64,000 bases of DNA from Dehalobacter alkaniphilus (GCA_040500365.1 CP148031.1:744001-808000), one strand, 5' to 3'; counted from the stretch's first letter, positions 48,320-57,937 are shown. A program made the numbers and translations. The notes: a model not told the origin generated them from the sequence alone.

Positions 48320-49327
48320 ATGAGAGTTCTTATGGTTACCGGTGGCGCAGGCTTTATCGGAAGCAATTTTATTAAATATATTTTGCAGCGCAATCAGGAT
48401 GTTATCGTCATTAATTTTGATAAACTGACTTACGCAGGAAAGGTGGAAAATCTTCAAGACCTGGCAGCTCATCCAAGGTATTATTTTACGCAAGGGGATA
48501 TCAGTACTGCGAAAGAGGTCAAACGCATTATTCAGGAATGTGACCCCGATGATGTGATTAATTTTGCTGCCGAATCGCATGTGGACAGAAGTATTACCGA
48601 TCCTCTGGTTTTCGGCCGAAGCAATTTGATGGGGACTTTAACGCTGCTTCATTGTTTCAAGGAACATTGGGAGAAGAACGGCTTTACGGGAAAACGCTTT
48701 ATTCAGGTTTCCACCGATGAAGTATACGGAAGTCTTGATAATGAGGCAGAACAGTTTTCGGAGCATTCCATGATTCGTCCAAACAGCCCATATTCGGCAT
48801 CCAAAGCAGCTGCTGATTTAATGGCCAGGGCTTTTGCTAGAACTTACGGCTTTCCGGTGATCGTGACCCGGTGCTGCAATAACTATGGACCCAATCAGGA
48901 TAAAGAAAAATTTATTCCGCATAGTATCATTCAGGTTTTACAGGATATGCCGCTGACTGTCTATGGGGATGGGTCCCATAAACGTGAATGGATCCACGTA
49001 CTGGACCATTGTGCGGCGCTTGCGGAGATACTTTCGGACGGGGAACCAGGAGAGGTGTATAATATTGGGAGCGGGGAGGAAACATCGAACCTAGAGATGG
49101 CCCGGACCATACTGAACATGCTGGGTAAACCGGCGGATGCGCTGGTTCAGGTTGCTGACAGGCCCGGACACGACTGGAGATACGCGCTGGATAGCACGAA
49201 GCTGAAAACGAAGCTGGATTGGCAATGCCGGTATCATCTTAACGAGGGAATTCGGGATACGATTCAATGGTATCGGGACAACCGAGCCTGGTGGGATAAA
49301 CCTGACAGCATAAACCCGCTGGGATGA
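48320..49327 (+). CDS. rmlB: dTDP-glucose 4,6-dehydratase
   Basis: Extended SDR enzyme of 335 residues that makes dTDP-4-keto-6-deoxyglucose. VTGGAGFIGSNFIKYIL binds NAD; the active-site segments are STDEVYGSL, YSASKAAADLMARA (Tyr, Lys) and RCCNNYGPNQ. RmlC and RmlD are absent, so the product goes to an amino sugar rather than rhamnose. Confidence 0.95.
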   Translation: MRVLMVTGGAGFIGSNFIKYILQRNQDVIVINFDKLTYAGKVENLQDLAAHPRYYFTQGDISTAKEVKRIIQECDPDDVINFAAESHVDRSITDPLVFGRSNLMGTLTLLHCFKEHWEKNGFTGKRFIQVSTDEVYGSLDNEAEQFSEHSMIRPNSPYSASKAAADLMARAFARTYGFPVIVTRCCNNYGPNQDKEKFIPHSIIQVLQDMPLTVYGDGSHKREWIHVLDHCAALAEILSDGEPGEVYNIGSGEETSNLEMARTILNMLGKPADALVQVADRPGHDWRYALDSTKLKTKLDWQCRYHLNEGIRDTIQWYRDNRAWWDKPDSINPLG

Positions 49328-49334
49328 ATTCAAA

Positions 49335-49373
49335 AAGATGCTGCCAAGAGTTTGTAAACTATTAGCAGCATCT
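49335..49373. terminator. bidirectional terminator between rmlB and cheR
   Basis: AAGATGCTGC (49335-49344) pairs with GCAGCATCTT (49364-49373). On the minus strand it is followed by TTTTTG, so it ends the cheR transcript best. Confidence 0.75.
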
Positions 49374-49430
49374 TATTCGGTTTGTGCTCTCGTTTAAGGT
49401 TTAGTAAGATTTTAGAGGGGAGCAGCTTTT

Positions 49431-50225
49431 TTATAATTTCTGATAAAAGAACGAGGAAACGGATTTAAGGCCGTGCTGGCTTTGGCCGAATAAATGCTCT
49501 GTACAGCCTGTGAAAAGTATCCCTTTCGGGTTCAAGGAGTCTGCAAATTTTTTGTACAGCACATCCTTCGCTTCATCGGTAAAATAGATGACGACATTGC
49601 GGCAGGCAATCAGATCAAAGCCACGGTCAAACTTGTCGGTAAGCAGGTTCTGCGCCTTGAAAGTCAGATTCCTGGTCAGCGTGTTTTTGATTTGGAACTT
49701 CTTTTCAGACTTGTTGAAGTACTTATCGAGAAGATGGGGGGGAGTGCTGGCAAAATCACGCTCGTCATAAATACCCGACTGGGCCTGTTTTAAGACGTTG
49801 ATGTCAATATCTGTTCCTAGGATACTGAAGTTTATTCCAGGAAAATATTCTGCCATGACGATCGCCATGGTGCACGCTTCCTGGCCTGCTGAGCAGCCCG
49901 CGCTCCATATTTTTAAGGAAGATCTGGTCTTTAACAGGTCGGGGATAATTTTTTCCCTAAAGACATCCCATTGCTTGACATCGCGGAAAAACTGCGTGAC
50001 ATTGATGGTCAGATGTTTAAAAAACGCATCGTAGAGGTCAGGTTTAAGACTGAGATCTTTCAGGAAGTCCGTATAATCTTCCTGGTACCCCCTGGTGCTC
50101 ATGAAGTTCAGGATTCGCCTTTTCATCTGGTTTTCTTTATAATAGTTCAAGTCAAGACCGCTGACATTTTGGAAAGATTTAACGAATCTAGGATAATCCG
50201 TAATCATGCCAGTGCTGTTCATCAT
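49431..50225 (-). CDS. cheR: CheR family chemotaxis protein methyltransferase
   Basis: S-adenosylmethionine-dependent methyltransferase of 264 residues for glutamates of chemoreceptors. The N-terminal helical domain (GLDLNYYKENQMKRRI) and the SAM site (KIWSAGCSAGQEACTMAI), TDID and IACRNVVIYFTDEAK are typical. Two ATGs are adjacent to each other in the frame start (50225, 50222). Confidence 0.93.
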   Translation of the reverse strand: MMNSTGMITDYPRFVKSFQNVSGLDLNYYKENQMKRRILNFMSTRGYQEDYTDFLKDLSLKPDLYDAFFKHLTINVTQFFRDVKQWDVFREKIIPDLLKTRSSLKIWSAGCSAGQEACTMAIVMAEYFPGINFSILGTDIDINVLKQAQSGIYDERDFASTPPHLLDKYFNKSEKKFQIKNTLTRNLTFKAQNLLTDKFDRGFDLIACRNVVIYFTDEAKDVLYKKFADSLNPKGILFTGCTEHLFGQSQHGLKSVSSFFYQKL

Positions 50226-50304
50226 TCTTTTTATTACTCCTTTCGCTGGTACAACGTTTTTAAATACTTTTCAAAATATTGTAAAGACCAACTCGTTTTT
50301 AATA

Positions 50305-50745
50305 TCAGGTGAATAGATCGATAATAAGTCCTTTAATTTCATGGATTTTTTCCAGGATTTTTAAAGGTTCAGACTGAGAAGAGAGTACTTGTTCACCCAA
50401 TTCTTCCAGTGCCTTGTTGATCTTCGTTACCCTGGCCATGACTTTCGGCTGGCCTCGGTAATCCCAAAAGGTTTCCTCCTGCATATTTCTGCTTTTTCCA
50501 AAGGTTGACTGAAGAAAACTTTTGACCATGGTTTTAAATTCCGTCAGATTTTCCAAAGATATGTTCTCGGAGAGCTTTTGCCCCTGCTTTTCAAGACGTT
50601 CCAGAAAAAGTTGCATTTCCTGGCTTTGAAGTTGACGGGAATGTGATAAAATATTGCTGAAGCTGCTTTCCTTTTTTTCTGAAGTTTGATGAAGGTCAAT
50701 CCCAAAGTTATTTTTTTGGGTGGAACTGTTGATTTTTAGTGACAT
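50305..50745 (-). CDS. YaaR-like (DUF327) protein
   Basis: A 146-residue, mostly helical protein similar to the DUF327/YaaR family, often found near flagellar genes. It starts with polar SLKINSST and has LTEFKTMVKSFLQSTFG and the C-terminal KIHEIKGLIIDLF. It lies between cheR and a divergent peptidase gene and is probably in one transcript with cheR. No function is established. Confidence 0.75.
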   Translation of the reverse strand: MSLKINSSTQKNNFGIDLHQTSEKKESSFSNILSHSRQLQSQEMQLFLERLEKQGQKLSENISLENLTEFKTMVKSFLQSTFGKSRNMQEETFWDYRGQPKVMARVTKINKALEELGEQVLSSQSEPLKILEKIHEIKGLIIDLFT

Positions 50746-50775
50746 GTTACTCCCTCCGTGAAAGGATTATAAAAT

Positions 50776-51819
50776 ATGAAATCACGCCGGACTTTTCTAA
50801 AAATTGCAGCCGGAATGGCGGCATTTGTTATCCCCTGGACGGTCCTGCCTGGGGCCTGGGGGCAGAAACTCGGAAGCCTTCTGGGAATTCCGTCTTCCAG
50901 TATTGAATTTGCTTCAGGCGAAGGTACTGTTTGGGTGCCTTCAACCAAGGCGATTTCCAGAAAAGCCATCGAAGATGTCCAGTACTTGTCTCATGCCAAT
51001 CTCGAAGGCCGCCGGGCGGGAACTGCGGGAGAGACCAAAGCGCTTGTTTACCTGGAAGGACAATTCAAGGCCTTGCTGCTGGAGTCTTTTAGCGCGGACA
51101 ACTACTGGCAGCTCTTTTCAATTCCTTCGATGAAAGAAAAGATGATTGACGGCAGAGCGCTCTTTCGACCTGATGAAACGGACACACTTCGGGTCCCGGC
51201 GGCCAATATCTTAGCTGGTATTACCGGGAATAACCCGGAACAGACACTTATCCTCTCTGCCCATTTTGACCATCTCGGTATTTATAACGGGGAAGTCTAT
51301 CCGGGGGCGAATGACAATGCTTCTGGTGTAGGCTGCATTCTTCAAGTCATGCGTCAGCTGGTGAAGGAGGCACAGGACGGTTTTGCGCCTAAAATCAATA
51401 TTGCAGTGGCTTTTTGGAGTGCTGAGGAAATGGGCTTTCTGGGCTCCAAATATTTTGTACAGAACCCTTTGATCCCGCTCTCCGAAATCATAGCTGTGAT
51501 TAACGCTGATACAGTTGCCAGTGGGGCCGTGGGCGAGTATATTCTCTGGTCAGCCAGTGAAGGCTCTCAGACTTTGATTGAGACCATGAAAGAAGCCGGT
51601 AGGGTAAATGGGGCGGTCCTTGAGCATGTTTCTGGCGGCAGCCATCACAGCGATGAAATATCCTTTACAGGCACCGGCATCCCTGCGGTAACCATTCTGG
51701 GCAAGGAGTGGCTGGTGAACAATCATACGCCGGAAGACAAAATATCCGCAGTCAACGAAGAGAAACTGGAAATGACGTGCAATATTATCTATAGAGCCAT
51801 CAAAAGCCTGGCTTACTAA
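50776..51819 (+). CDS. Tat-exported M28 family zinc peptidase
   Basis: Secreted metalloaminopeptidase-like protein of 347 residues. The N-terminus is a twin-arginine signal (SRRTFLK, then a hydrophobic stretch to about residue 28). The two-zinc site of M28 peptidases is seen in LSAHFDHLGIYNG, GANDNASGVG, WSAEEMGFLGS, INADTV and HHSDEISF, all in order. Substrate unknown. It stands alone in its direction between minus-strand motility genes. Confidence 0.9.
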   Translation: MKSRRTFLKIAAGMAAFVIPWTVLPGAWGQKLGSLLGIPSSSIEFASGEGTVWVPSTKAISRKAIEDVQYLSHANLEGRRAGTAGETKALVYLEGQFKALLLESFSADNYWQLFSIPSMKEKMIDGRALFRPDETDTLRVPAANILAGITGNNPEQTLILSAHFDHLGIYNGEVYPGANDNASGVGCILQVMRQLVKEAQDGFAPKINIAVAFWSAEEMGFLGSKYFVQNPLIPLSEIIAVINADTVASGAVGEYILWSASEGSQTLIETMKEAGRVNGAVLEHVSGGSHHSDEISFTGTGIPAVTILGKEWLVNNHTPEDKISAVNEEKLEMTCNIIYRAIKSLAY

Positions 51820-51862
51820 AGCGGTAAGTGTGCTAGTAGATCGATTCGGAGTCCTGTAACTG

Positions 51863-52738
51863 CTAGTTGCTGCTGTTTCCGTTGCTGTCGGCACCTGTGG
51901 CCGTATTGTTACTGCTGCTGCCCGGTTCGAGCAGATCATACTTGGAACGCAGGATAATCAGGTCGACTCTGCGGTTGGTGATTCTTCCCTGTTCTGTGCT
52001 GTTATCGGCAATCGGGCGGTATTCACCGTACCCTGCTGCTGACAGCCGAAGGGGATCGATCTCACCGTCATCGACAAGAATATGGACGACATTGGTCGCC
52101 CTGAGTACGGACAGTTCCCAATTGCTTCGAAATTCTGCGGTATGGATTGGCAGGTTGCAGGTGTGTCCTTCCACTTTTATATAATTCGGTGAGGCGGACA
52201 GGACCGTGCTGATTTTTTTCAGGATGGCCCGCGAATTCGTTGATATTTCTGCCGAGCCGCTGTTAAATAGCAAGGTGTCCTGAATACTGATGACCAGGCC
52301 TCGTTCCTCAATGGATGATACGAGTTTATTTTCAATTCCATTTTCTTTCGCAAACTGGTCCAATTTGGCTTTGATCCCCTCTATTGTAAGGCTTTCCTGA
52401 TAATCCGTATCTCCTTGACCAGTTCCTTCTGAAGGGGTGATCTCCTGCTCTACTCCTTGCTGGTCGTCCTGGCCTGTCGAAGTTGAACCTTCAGTACTCC
52501 CGCTTTCAATGAAAGAATCCCCGGCCTGTGTTTCCGACAGGTTAACCGCAGAAGGTGCCGCACCGCCAAGCGTTATGCTCAGGGATTGGGCCATTGCCCT
52601 AAATTTGTTGGCGTCAACCTGACTCATTGAATACATCACAATAAAAAAAATCATTAATAGCGTAATGAGGTCCGAGTAGGTGACAAGCCACCGTTCCTGA
52701 CCAGGGGGGTGGCCATCTTGTGTTTTATGCCTTCTCAT
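51863..52738 (-). CDS. motB: flagellar motor protein MotB
   Basis: Stator subunit of 291 residues. One N-terminal membrane helix with the proton/ion-binding Asp (WLVTYSDLITLLMIFFIVMYSM), an acidic/Gln-rich linker of about 90 residues, and an OmpA-like peptidoglycan-binding domain (VEGHTCNLPIHTAEFRSNWELSVLRATNVV). The linker and the Ser/Asn-rich tail are longer than in Bacillus. It lies after motA on the same strand. Confidence 0.94.
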   Translation of the reverse strand: MRRHKTQDGHPPGQERWLVTYSDLITLLMIFFIVMYSMSQVDANKFRAMAQSLSITLGGAAPSAVNLSETQAGDSFIESGSTEGSTSTGQDDQQGVEQEITPSEGTGQGDTDYQESLTIEGIKAKLDQFAKENGIENKLVSSIEERGLVISIQDTLLFNSGSAEISTNSRAILKKISTVLSASPNYIKVEGHTCNLPIHTAEFRSNWELSVLRATNVVHILVDDGEIDPLRLSAAGYGEYRPIADNSTEQGRITNRRVDLIILRSKYDLLEPGSSSNNTATGADSNGNSSN

Positions 52739-52776
52739 TTTATCACCGCTTCTGTTCTAATGCTTTTAGTACTTTA

Positions 52777-53577
52777 TTAATAATTCACTTCACTGGCTTC
52801 AAATGCACCTTCAAATTTGGTTTCTTTTTCGGGCATATAACCGAGGTGAGTTTTGAGTTTTTCTTTCAGGATCGCGGGGTTCTCCCCGGATTGAATCGAA
52901 ATAATCCCATCAAGAATCATTTCCATGGTCTGCACTTCCATTTGGTTTTTTATTTTCAGCTTGGCTGCGATCGGCAGATAGACCAGGTTAGCCAGACAAA
53001 CACCGTAGAGGGTGGCAATAAAGGCTGCGGCAATCGAACCGGAAAGACTGTCGGGGTCCGTCAGATTGCCAAGAACGTGAACTAGACCCATGACTGTTCC
53101 GATAATCCCCAAAGTCGGGCTGTAGCCGCCTGCGGACTCGAAAAAGGTGATCCCAACCTTATGTCTGTTTTCCAAAACAGCAATATTTGATTCCAGGATG
53201 CTTCTGGTGATTTCCGGGTCTGTACCGTCAATAACCAGCTGCATGCCCTGTTTGGTGAATTTGTCATCGACGGTTTCCAATTCCTGCTCAAGGCTTAAAA
53301 GTCCTTCCTGACGGGCTTTCTCGGAAAAATGCACCAGGGTGAAATAGGCTTTCTCCACACCGAAGGATTGATTCATGAAAGCAATTTTTAACCATTTGGG
53401 CAATTTCTTAAGCTCGTCTAAAGGGATACCGATTACCGTAGCGCCCAGTGTGCCGAAAACAACAATAAATATGGGAGATACAGCAAACAAAGAACCAAGA
53501 TGTCCACCTTCTAAGACAAAACCGAATAAGATACCGAAAAATCCCAGGACAAGCCCCAAGATGGTAGTTATATCCAT
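52777..53577 (-). CDS. motA: flagellar motor protein MotA
   Basis: Stator subunit of 266 residues with four membrane segments (ILGLVLGFFGILFGFVLEGG; two around SPTLGIIGTVMGLVHVLGNL and IAAAFIATLYGVCLANLVYL). The Pro-Thr-Leu-Gly motif and the GxxxA-type faces of helices 3 and 4 are conserved. The ATG at 53577 follows AGGAGG by ten bases. The frame is open a little further, to 53607. Confidence 0.94.
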   Translation of the reverse strand: MDITTILGLVLGFFGILFGFVLEGGHLGSLFAVSPIFIVVFGTLGATVIGIPLDELKKLPKWLKIAFMNQSFGVEKAYFTLVHFSEKARQEGLLSLEQELETVDDKFTKQGMQLVIDGTDPEITRSILESNIAVLENRHKVGITFFESAGGYSPTLGIIGTVMGLVHVLGNLTDPDSLSGSIAAAFIATLYGVCLANLVYLPIAAKLKIKNQMEVQTMEMILDGIISIQSGENPAILKEKLKTHLGYMPEKETKFEGAFEASEVNY

Positions 53578-53927
53578 TGACCGATGTTCCTCCTGTGTAA
53601 TCTTCATTAATAACTGCTTTGCAGATAATTCTTCATATACGTCTATACACTATTAATAACGTAATTCTTAACCGAAAACATTAGGTTTTTTGATCGTTTT
53701 TTATCAAGCCAACCAATATTATACAGCATTCTGCCGGATAATGACACGAGAAAGATTATTCCAAACTTTATAAATGGCATAATAGCGTGATATTAGGAGA
53801 TATTAAGAGTTGTAAAGAGGTAATTAACCTTAATCAGTCATGGAGGTTGTTCAGATTACTGGGCTGCTGGACGATAAGAAAACTGTATAAAACTAAAAAA
53901 GATAAAACAGTCAGGTTGGTGAATGTG

Positions 53928-54212
53928 ATGAAAATAGATGGTACCTCGATTTCCCCCGTCGGTAGTGTCCAGGCTGCGACTCGGGTATCGCAGACGAGTA
54001 AGGTCAATACGGTTTCAGAAAAGGATCAGTTGGCTGTATCTGAAAATGCGCAGGTTTTTCAAAAGCTGCTGCAAAAGATGAAGGAGATGCCGGACATCAG
54101 AGATGATAGGGTCAGAGCAATCTCGGAACAAATTGCCAATGGTGAATTTAACCTTGATGCAGCTTCTATTGCAGAAGGAATTCTTTCTCCAAGCGGGATG
54201 GAGGGAAAATAA
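53928..54212 (+). CDS. flgM: anti-sigma-D factor FlgM
   Basis: A 94-residue FlgM. The C-terminal sigma-binding region is VFQKLLQKMKEMPDIRDDRVRAI and EQIANGEFNLDAASIAEGIL, as in Bacillus FlgM. The frame continues upstream to 53787, but the ATG at 53928 gives the normal length. It opens the operon flgM-flgN-flgK-flgL-yviE-fliW-csrA, in the same order as in B. subtilis. Confidence 0.92.
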   Translation: MKIDGTSISPVGSVQAATRVSQTSKVNTVSEKDQLAVSENAQVFQKLLQKMKEMPDIRDDRVRAISEQIANGEFNLDAASIAEGILSPSGMEGK

Positions 54213-54698
54213 GTGGCAGAATATGTAGCAGGTCTGGAAAATAACCTACAACAGCAAATTGCTTTCTATCGGCAGTTGGTCGAATTAGAACAGGAAAAGC
54301 AGAAAGCGCTCGTGGACAATGTTATTGAGAAAATAGAAAGCATCACCGCTCAGGAAGAAAAGATTCTGCTCGAAGTCGGACAGTTGGAAGAGGAAAGACT
54401 TTACTGGGCAGAATTTTTTGGCAAAGAGGTTGGCAAGAAAGCAGAGGATATTACCTTAACGGATCTGATCCAATATTCTCCGGGCTTTGAGCCGATTGGC
54501 CAGGAATTCGAAAAAGCCATTAGCCAACTTAAAAATTTACATGAAATCAATGCCAAATTGCTTAAAAGTGCTTTGAGTATTGCCGATTTTACATTGAGAC
54601 TTCTAACGGGCCAAAAGCATACAACATACTCAAATCCTTCAAATAAAGGTGTAAAAAATGAATTCAGTCAAAATAATTTGATTAATAAGAGCATCTGA
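54213..54698 (+). CDS. flgN: flagellar export chaperone FlgN
   Basis: A 161-residue, largely coiled-coil protein (LENNLQQQIAFYRQLVELEQEKQKALVDN) that keeps FlgK and FlgL export-competent. It starts with GTG directly after the flgM stop, with GGAGGG in the end of flgM. The Asn/Lys-rich tail is poorly conserved. Assignment rests on the pattern and gene order. Confidence 0.87.
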   Translation: MAEYVAGLENNLQQQIAFYRQLVELEQEKQKALVDNVIEKIESITAQEEKILLEVGQLEEERLYWAEFFGKEVGKKAEDITLTDLIQYSPGFEPIGQEFEKAISQLKNLHEINAKLLKSALSIADFTLRLLTGQKHTTYSNPSNKGVKNEFSQNNLINKSI

Positions 54699-54776
54699 TT
54701 TTCAATTCGTAAGATTCAAACACGACAGGTTTTTCTGCAATAAGCTCAAGGACTTGATAAAAAAGGAGTAACGGGT

Positions 54777-56303
54777 ATGTACTCAACATTTATGGGGCTG
54801 GAAACAGCCTATAGAGCTTTAATTACATCGCAGGCAGCTACCGATACGACCGGCCAAAACATTTCCAATGCCAGTACTACGGGCTATTCGAGACAAGTCG
54901 CCAATTTGCAGGCAACAACGCCGCTGACGATTACTGCTAACAGCAAGGATTTGAGCATCGGTACGGGTTCTTTTTTAAGGGATATCACAAGGGTGAGAGA
55001 TGCTTATCTCGACCAGCAGTACCGCAGAGAAACATCACAGTACGAATATTGGTCTGGAAAGGAAGCGACCTTAAGTCTGACTGAGCAGTTTTTTAATGAA
55101 ACTTCGAATTACAGCCTTAGCTCCGATATGTCGGAATTTTGGAATGCCTGGAGTGATCTGGCTAATTTTCCGGAGGAAAGTGCCTCTCGTATCGTTGTCA
55201 GGGAAAAAGCAGTATCGCTAACGGAAACTTTTCATAATATTGATCAGCAGATCACTTCTTTGCAGAATGACCTTAATAACAGCGTTGATACAACGATCAC
55301 GAAGATTAATACATTTTCCAATCAGATACAGCTGCTGAATAATCAAATCCGGAATGCTGAGATCAGAGGGGACAACCCAAATGATTTAAAGGACCAGAGA
55401 GACCAAATTGTTGATGAGCTGTCCAAAATTGTGCCGGTTACCGTGGAGGAATCCCTGGATCCCAATTTTACGGATAGATCCGTAGGGAATTATACGGTGA
55501 AAATCGGGAATTCCACTGCTGCCGATAATGTGCTCGTCACAAACGGCTTGGCATATCACCTACAGGAGAACCCGGTTCCGACAGATGCAGCCACGGGTTT
55601 TAGCGAGGTATGGTGGGAAGCTTCCGCGGACGGGACAAAAACTGCCGCTGAGGTTGATCTCGGGAGCGGCATGGGTTTTCTTCAGGCCGACATCGAAATG
55701 CGGGATACGTATCTGAGCGAATTTAGGGGCAATTTGAATACACTGGTTACGGTTATTGCCGATTCAGTCAATGCGCTTCACCAGTCAGGTCAAGGACTCA
55801 CGACAGATACGGGACTGGACTTCTTTACCAGCTCGGATTTAACCAGTCCGATAACGGCCGCAAATATTATTGTGAATCAAGACATTCAGGATGACGTCAA
55901 TCTCATTGCGTCTGGAATTGCGGATGCTACTGGAGTTTCGTCTGGTGACAGCAGTATTGCCCTGGCCATCTCGTCACTGTCATCAGGCTGGAACAGTCTG
56001 ACGACCTATGCTTCCGTGCCGGCCAGTGTTACTGCGCTGGGAACCAGTTCAATCTTGGACTACTATGAAGGATTAACGGCAGAACTTGGTTCTGATGTGG
56101 AACAAAGCACCAGAATGGCTGAAGGCCAAAATGTACTTGCCACACAGCTCAGCAATTCCAGAGAAGCACTGTCAGGGGTTTCTTTGGATGAAGAGATGAT
56201 TGATATGATTAGATTTCAGAAAGGGTACAGTTCGGCAGCCAGAATTGTGACGGTGCTGGATACCATGTTGGAATCACTTCTGGGCATGGGTGTCACGAAA
56301 TAG
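54777..56303 (+). CDS. flgK: flagellar hook-associated protein FlgK
   Basis: Hook-filament junction protein of 508 residues. The N-terminal D0 helix (STFMGLETAYRALITSQAATDTTGQNISNA) and the C-terminal rod (LDEEMIDMIRFQKGYSSAARIVTVLDTMLE) are typical of HAP1. AAAAGGAG stands before the ATG. flgL follows 12 bases on. Confidence 0.95.
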   Translation: MYSTFMGLETAYRALITSQAATDTTGQNISNASTTGYSRQVANLQATTPLTITANSKDLSIGTGSFLRDITRVRDAYLDQQYRRETSQYEYWSGKEATLSLTEQFFNETSNYSLSSDMSEFWNAWSDLANFPEESASRIVVREKAVSLTETFHNIDQQITSLQNDLNNSVDTTITKINTFSNQIQLLNNQIRNAEIRGDNPNDLKDQRDQIVDELSKIVPVTVEESLDPNFTDRSVGNYTVKIGNSTAADNVLVTNGLAYHLQENPVPTDAATGFSEVWWEASADGTKTAAEVDLGSGMGFLQADIEMRDTYLSEFRGNLNTLVTVIADSVNALHQSGQGLTTDTGLDFFTSSDLTSPITAANIIVNQDIQDDVNLIASGIADATGVSSGDSSIALAISSLSSGWNSLTTYASVPASVTALGTSSILDYYEGLTAELGSDVEQSTRMAEGQNVLATQLSNSREALSGVSLDEEMIDMIRFQKGYSSAARIVTVLDTMLESLLGMGVTK

Positions 56304-56315
56304 GAGGAATAAGCG

Positions 56316-57206
56316 ATGCGCATAACGAATAATATTCTCAGCAGCAACCTTTTGTCAAATCTGCAAAAATCCAGCAATAAAATGATTGATCTCCAGAACA
56401 ACATTTCCACAGGCGAAGCAATATCGAAACCCTCGGATGATCCATCCAAAATTACGGCTATTCTAGGGCTGAAGACGAATATTACATCGATGGAGCAATG
56501 GAAGGACAATGCCAGCCAGGCACTTGACTATATGTCCAGTGTTGAATCGGTGACTGCCAACATGACTTCGATGCTGCAGCGGTTAAGAGGGCTTGCGGTC
56601 CAGGGGTCCAACCAGACCAATTCCCCAGAAGATCTGGGTGAAATTAAGAAGGAAGCTGATCAGATTATTGAACAACTCGGCGTCATGGCCAACAGCCAAG
56701 TCGGTTCACGTTATATTTTCAGCGGAACAAATACGGACACAGCCCCCTGGCCGGGAACGGGCCTTTGGACAGGTAATACCGAATCGCTGTCCGTCGAACT
56801 GGGCGCCAATGTCAGTTTTGATATTTCGATTAATGGCCAGCAGCTTTTTGGCGTCAATTCTGCGACCGGGGTCAGCGATTTTTTTACAGCGCTGAATAAT
56901 TTTTCAACGGCACTGAATAATGGTGATTACACCGCAGTCGGCAATTCCATCTCGGATCTTGATTCGCTATTAAGCTCGTTTATCGATGGCCGGGCAGAAC
57001 TCGGAGCGAAGATCAGCAGGGTAGAAACAATCAATAACAACCTTGAGACCAGTATCATCAATGCACAGACGAACCTGTCCAATCTTCGGGATACGGACCT
57101 GGCAGCAGCGATCGTGGATTATAACTCCACCATGAATACGTACCGGGCGGCGTTGTCGGTCGGCGCCCAAATTATCCAGCCTTCTTTGGTTGATTTTCTC
57201 CGATAA
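56316..57206 (+). CDS. flgL: flagellar hook-associated protein FlgL
   Basis: Second junction protein (HAP3), 296 residues. It has a flagellin-like N-terminus (MRITNNILSSNLLSNLQKSSNKMIDLQNNIS), SKPSDDPSKITAILGLK, and a C-terminal D0 helix (DTDLAAAIVDYNSTMNTYRAAL). TAGGAGGAA precedes the ATG. Confidence 0.95.
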   Translation: MRITNNILSSNLLSNLQKSSNKMIDLQNNISTGEAISKPSDDPSKITAILGLKTNITSMEQWKDNASQALDYMSSVESVTANMTSMLQRLRGLAVQGSNQTNSPEDLGEIKKEADQIIEQLGVMANSQVGSRYIFSGTNTDTAPWPGTGLWTGNTESLSVELGANVSFDISINGQQLFGVNSATGVSDFFTALNNFSTALNNGDYTAVGNSISDLDSLLSSFIDGRAELGAKISRVETINNNLETSIINAQTNLSNLRDTDLAAAIVDYNSTMNTYRAALSVGAQIIQPSLVDFLR

Positions 57207-57284
57207 AGTCATTTTCAACAATGTTATCTTAAATTAGATTTGTTTTCTTCTTTCCACAGATAGTGATTGCCCGGAGGTGCCGGT

Positions 57285-57845
57285 ATGATTAGCCTGCAGT
57301 TTAATCAGCAGTTTGCCAGAATCGGCTTGAATATTAATGATGCCAGTTATGAACTGAATAAAAAGCAGCCTAATTTACAGATTGATCAAATTAATCCGAA
57401 TGTTCAGGTTCGAACATCACAACCGAACCTCGAAATTGACTCCAGCTCAATGCGCGAATCGATGGGGTTTGGAGGGATCTGGTTTATGCACCAAAGCCTT
57501 AAAGCGAATGCCGATGCTGAATTCCAACAGGACCTGGAAACGATCGTTCAAATGGGGCGTCAAATAGGCGAGATTGAAAATAATGTGCCGATTGGACAAG
57601 TGGTATTTCAAGCGATGGTCCCGCCCGAGAACGAGGTCACGATTGCTTCACTTGCACCCATTGAGATTCAGTATACCCCAGCTGAAGTTCATTCTAATCT
57701 TCAGCAGGGTGATGTTCACTATTCCACCGATTTGGGCGAGGTATCGATAGACGGCTTCAAGTATCCGTCTGTTCGTTCTTTTATTGAGCAGCAAGCCTAC
57801 CTCGAAATCAAAGCGGTAGGACAAGCCATTGATATTAAACAATGA
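57285..57845 (+). CDS. YviE-like DUF6470 family flagellar operon protein
   Basis: A 186-residue protein starting ISLQFNQQFARIGLNINDASYELNKKQPNLQI, the pattern of the DUF6470/YviE family that lies between flgL and fliW in Firmicutes. Its role is unknown. CCCGGAGGTG precedes the ATG at 57285. Right after its stop comes a tract of hexamer repeats. Confidence 0.85.
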   Translation: MISLQFNQQFARIGLNINDASYELNKKQPNLQIDQINPNVQVRTSQPNLEIDSSSMRESMGFGGIWFMHQSLKANADAEFQQDLETIVQMGRQIGEIENNVPIGQVVFQAMVPPENEVTIASLAPIEIQYTPAEVHSNLQQGDVHYSTDLGEVSIDGFKYPSVRSFIEQQAYLEIKAVGQAIDIKQ

Positions 57846-57909
57846 GAATGAAGATGAAAATGAGTATGAGAATAAGAATAGGAATAGGAATAGGAATAGG
57901 AATAGGAAT
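57844..57909 (+). repeat. hexanucleotide repeat tract before fliW
   Basis: Eleven consecutive 6-base units of the form GARRAT/ARGAAT; the last five (57880-57909) are identical AGGAAT. The tract begins on the second base of the yviE stop codon and ends 11 bases before the fliW ribosome-binding site. Strand slippage here would change the spacer length by multiples of six. Confidence 0.92.
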
Positions 57910-57937
57910 GAGACAGACCAAGGAGGAAGAATAAACA

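Noticed and set aside
12460..51846. A 14-base identity (CTAGTAGATCGATT) after the stop codons at 12460-12473 and 51833-51846
   Set aside because: A shared 14-mer is expected several times by chance in 64 kb, and the flanks do not match.
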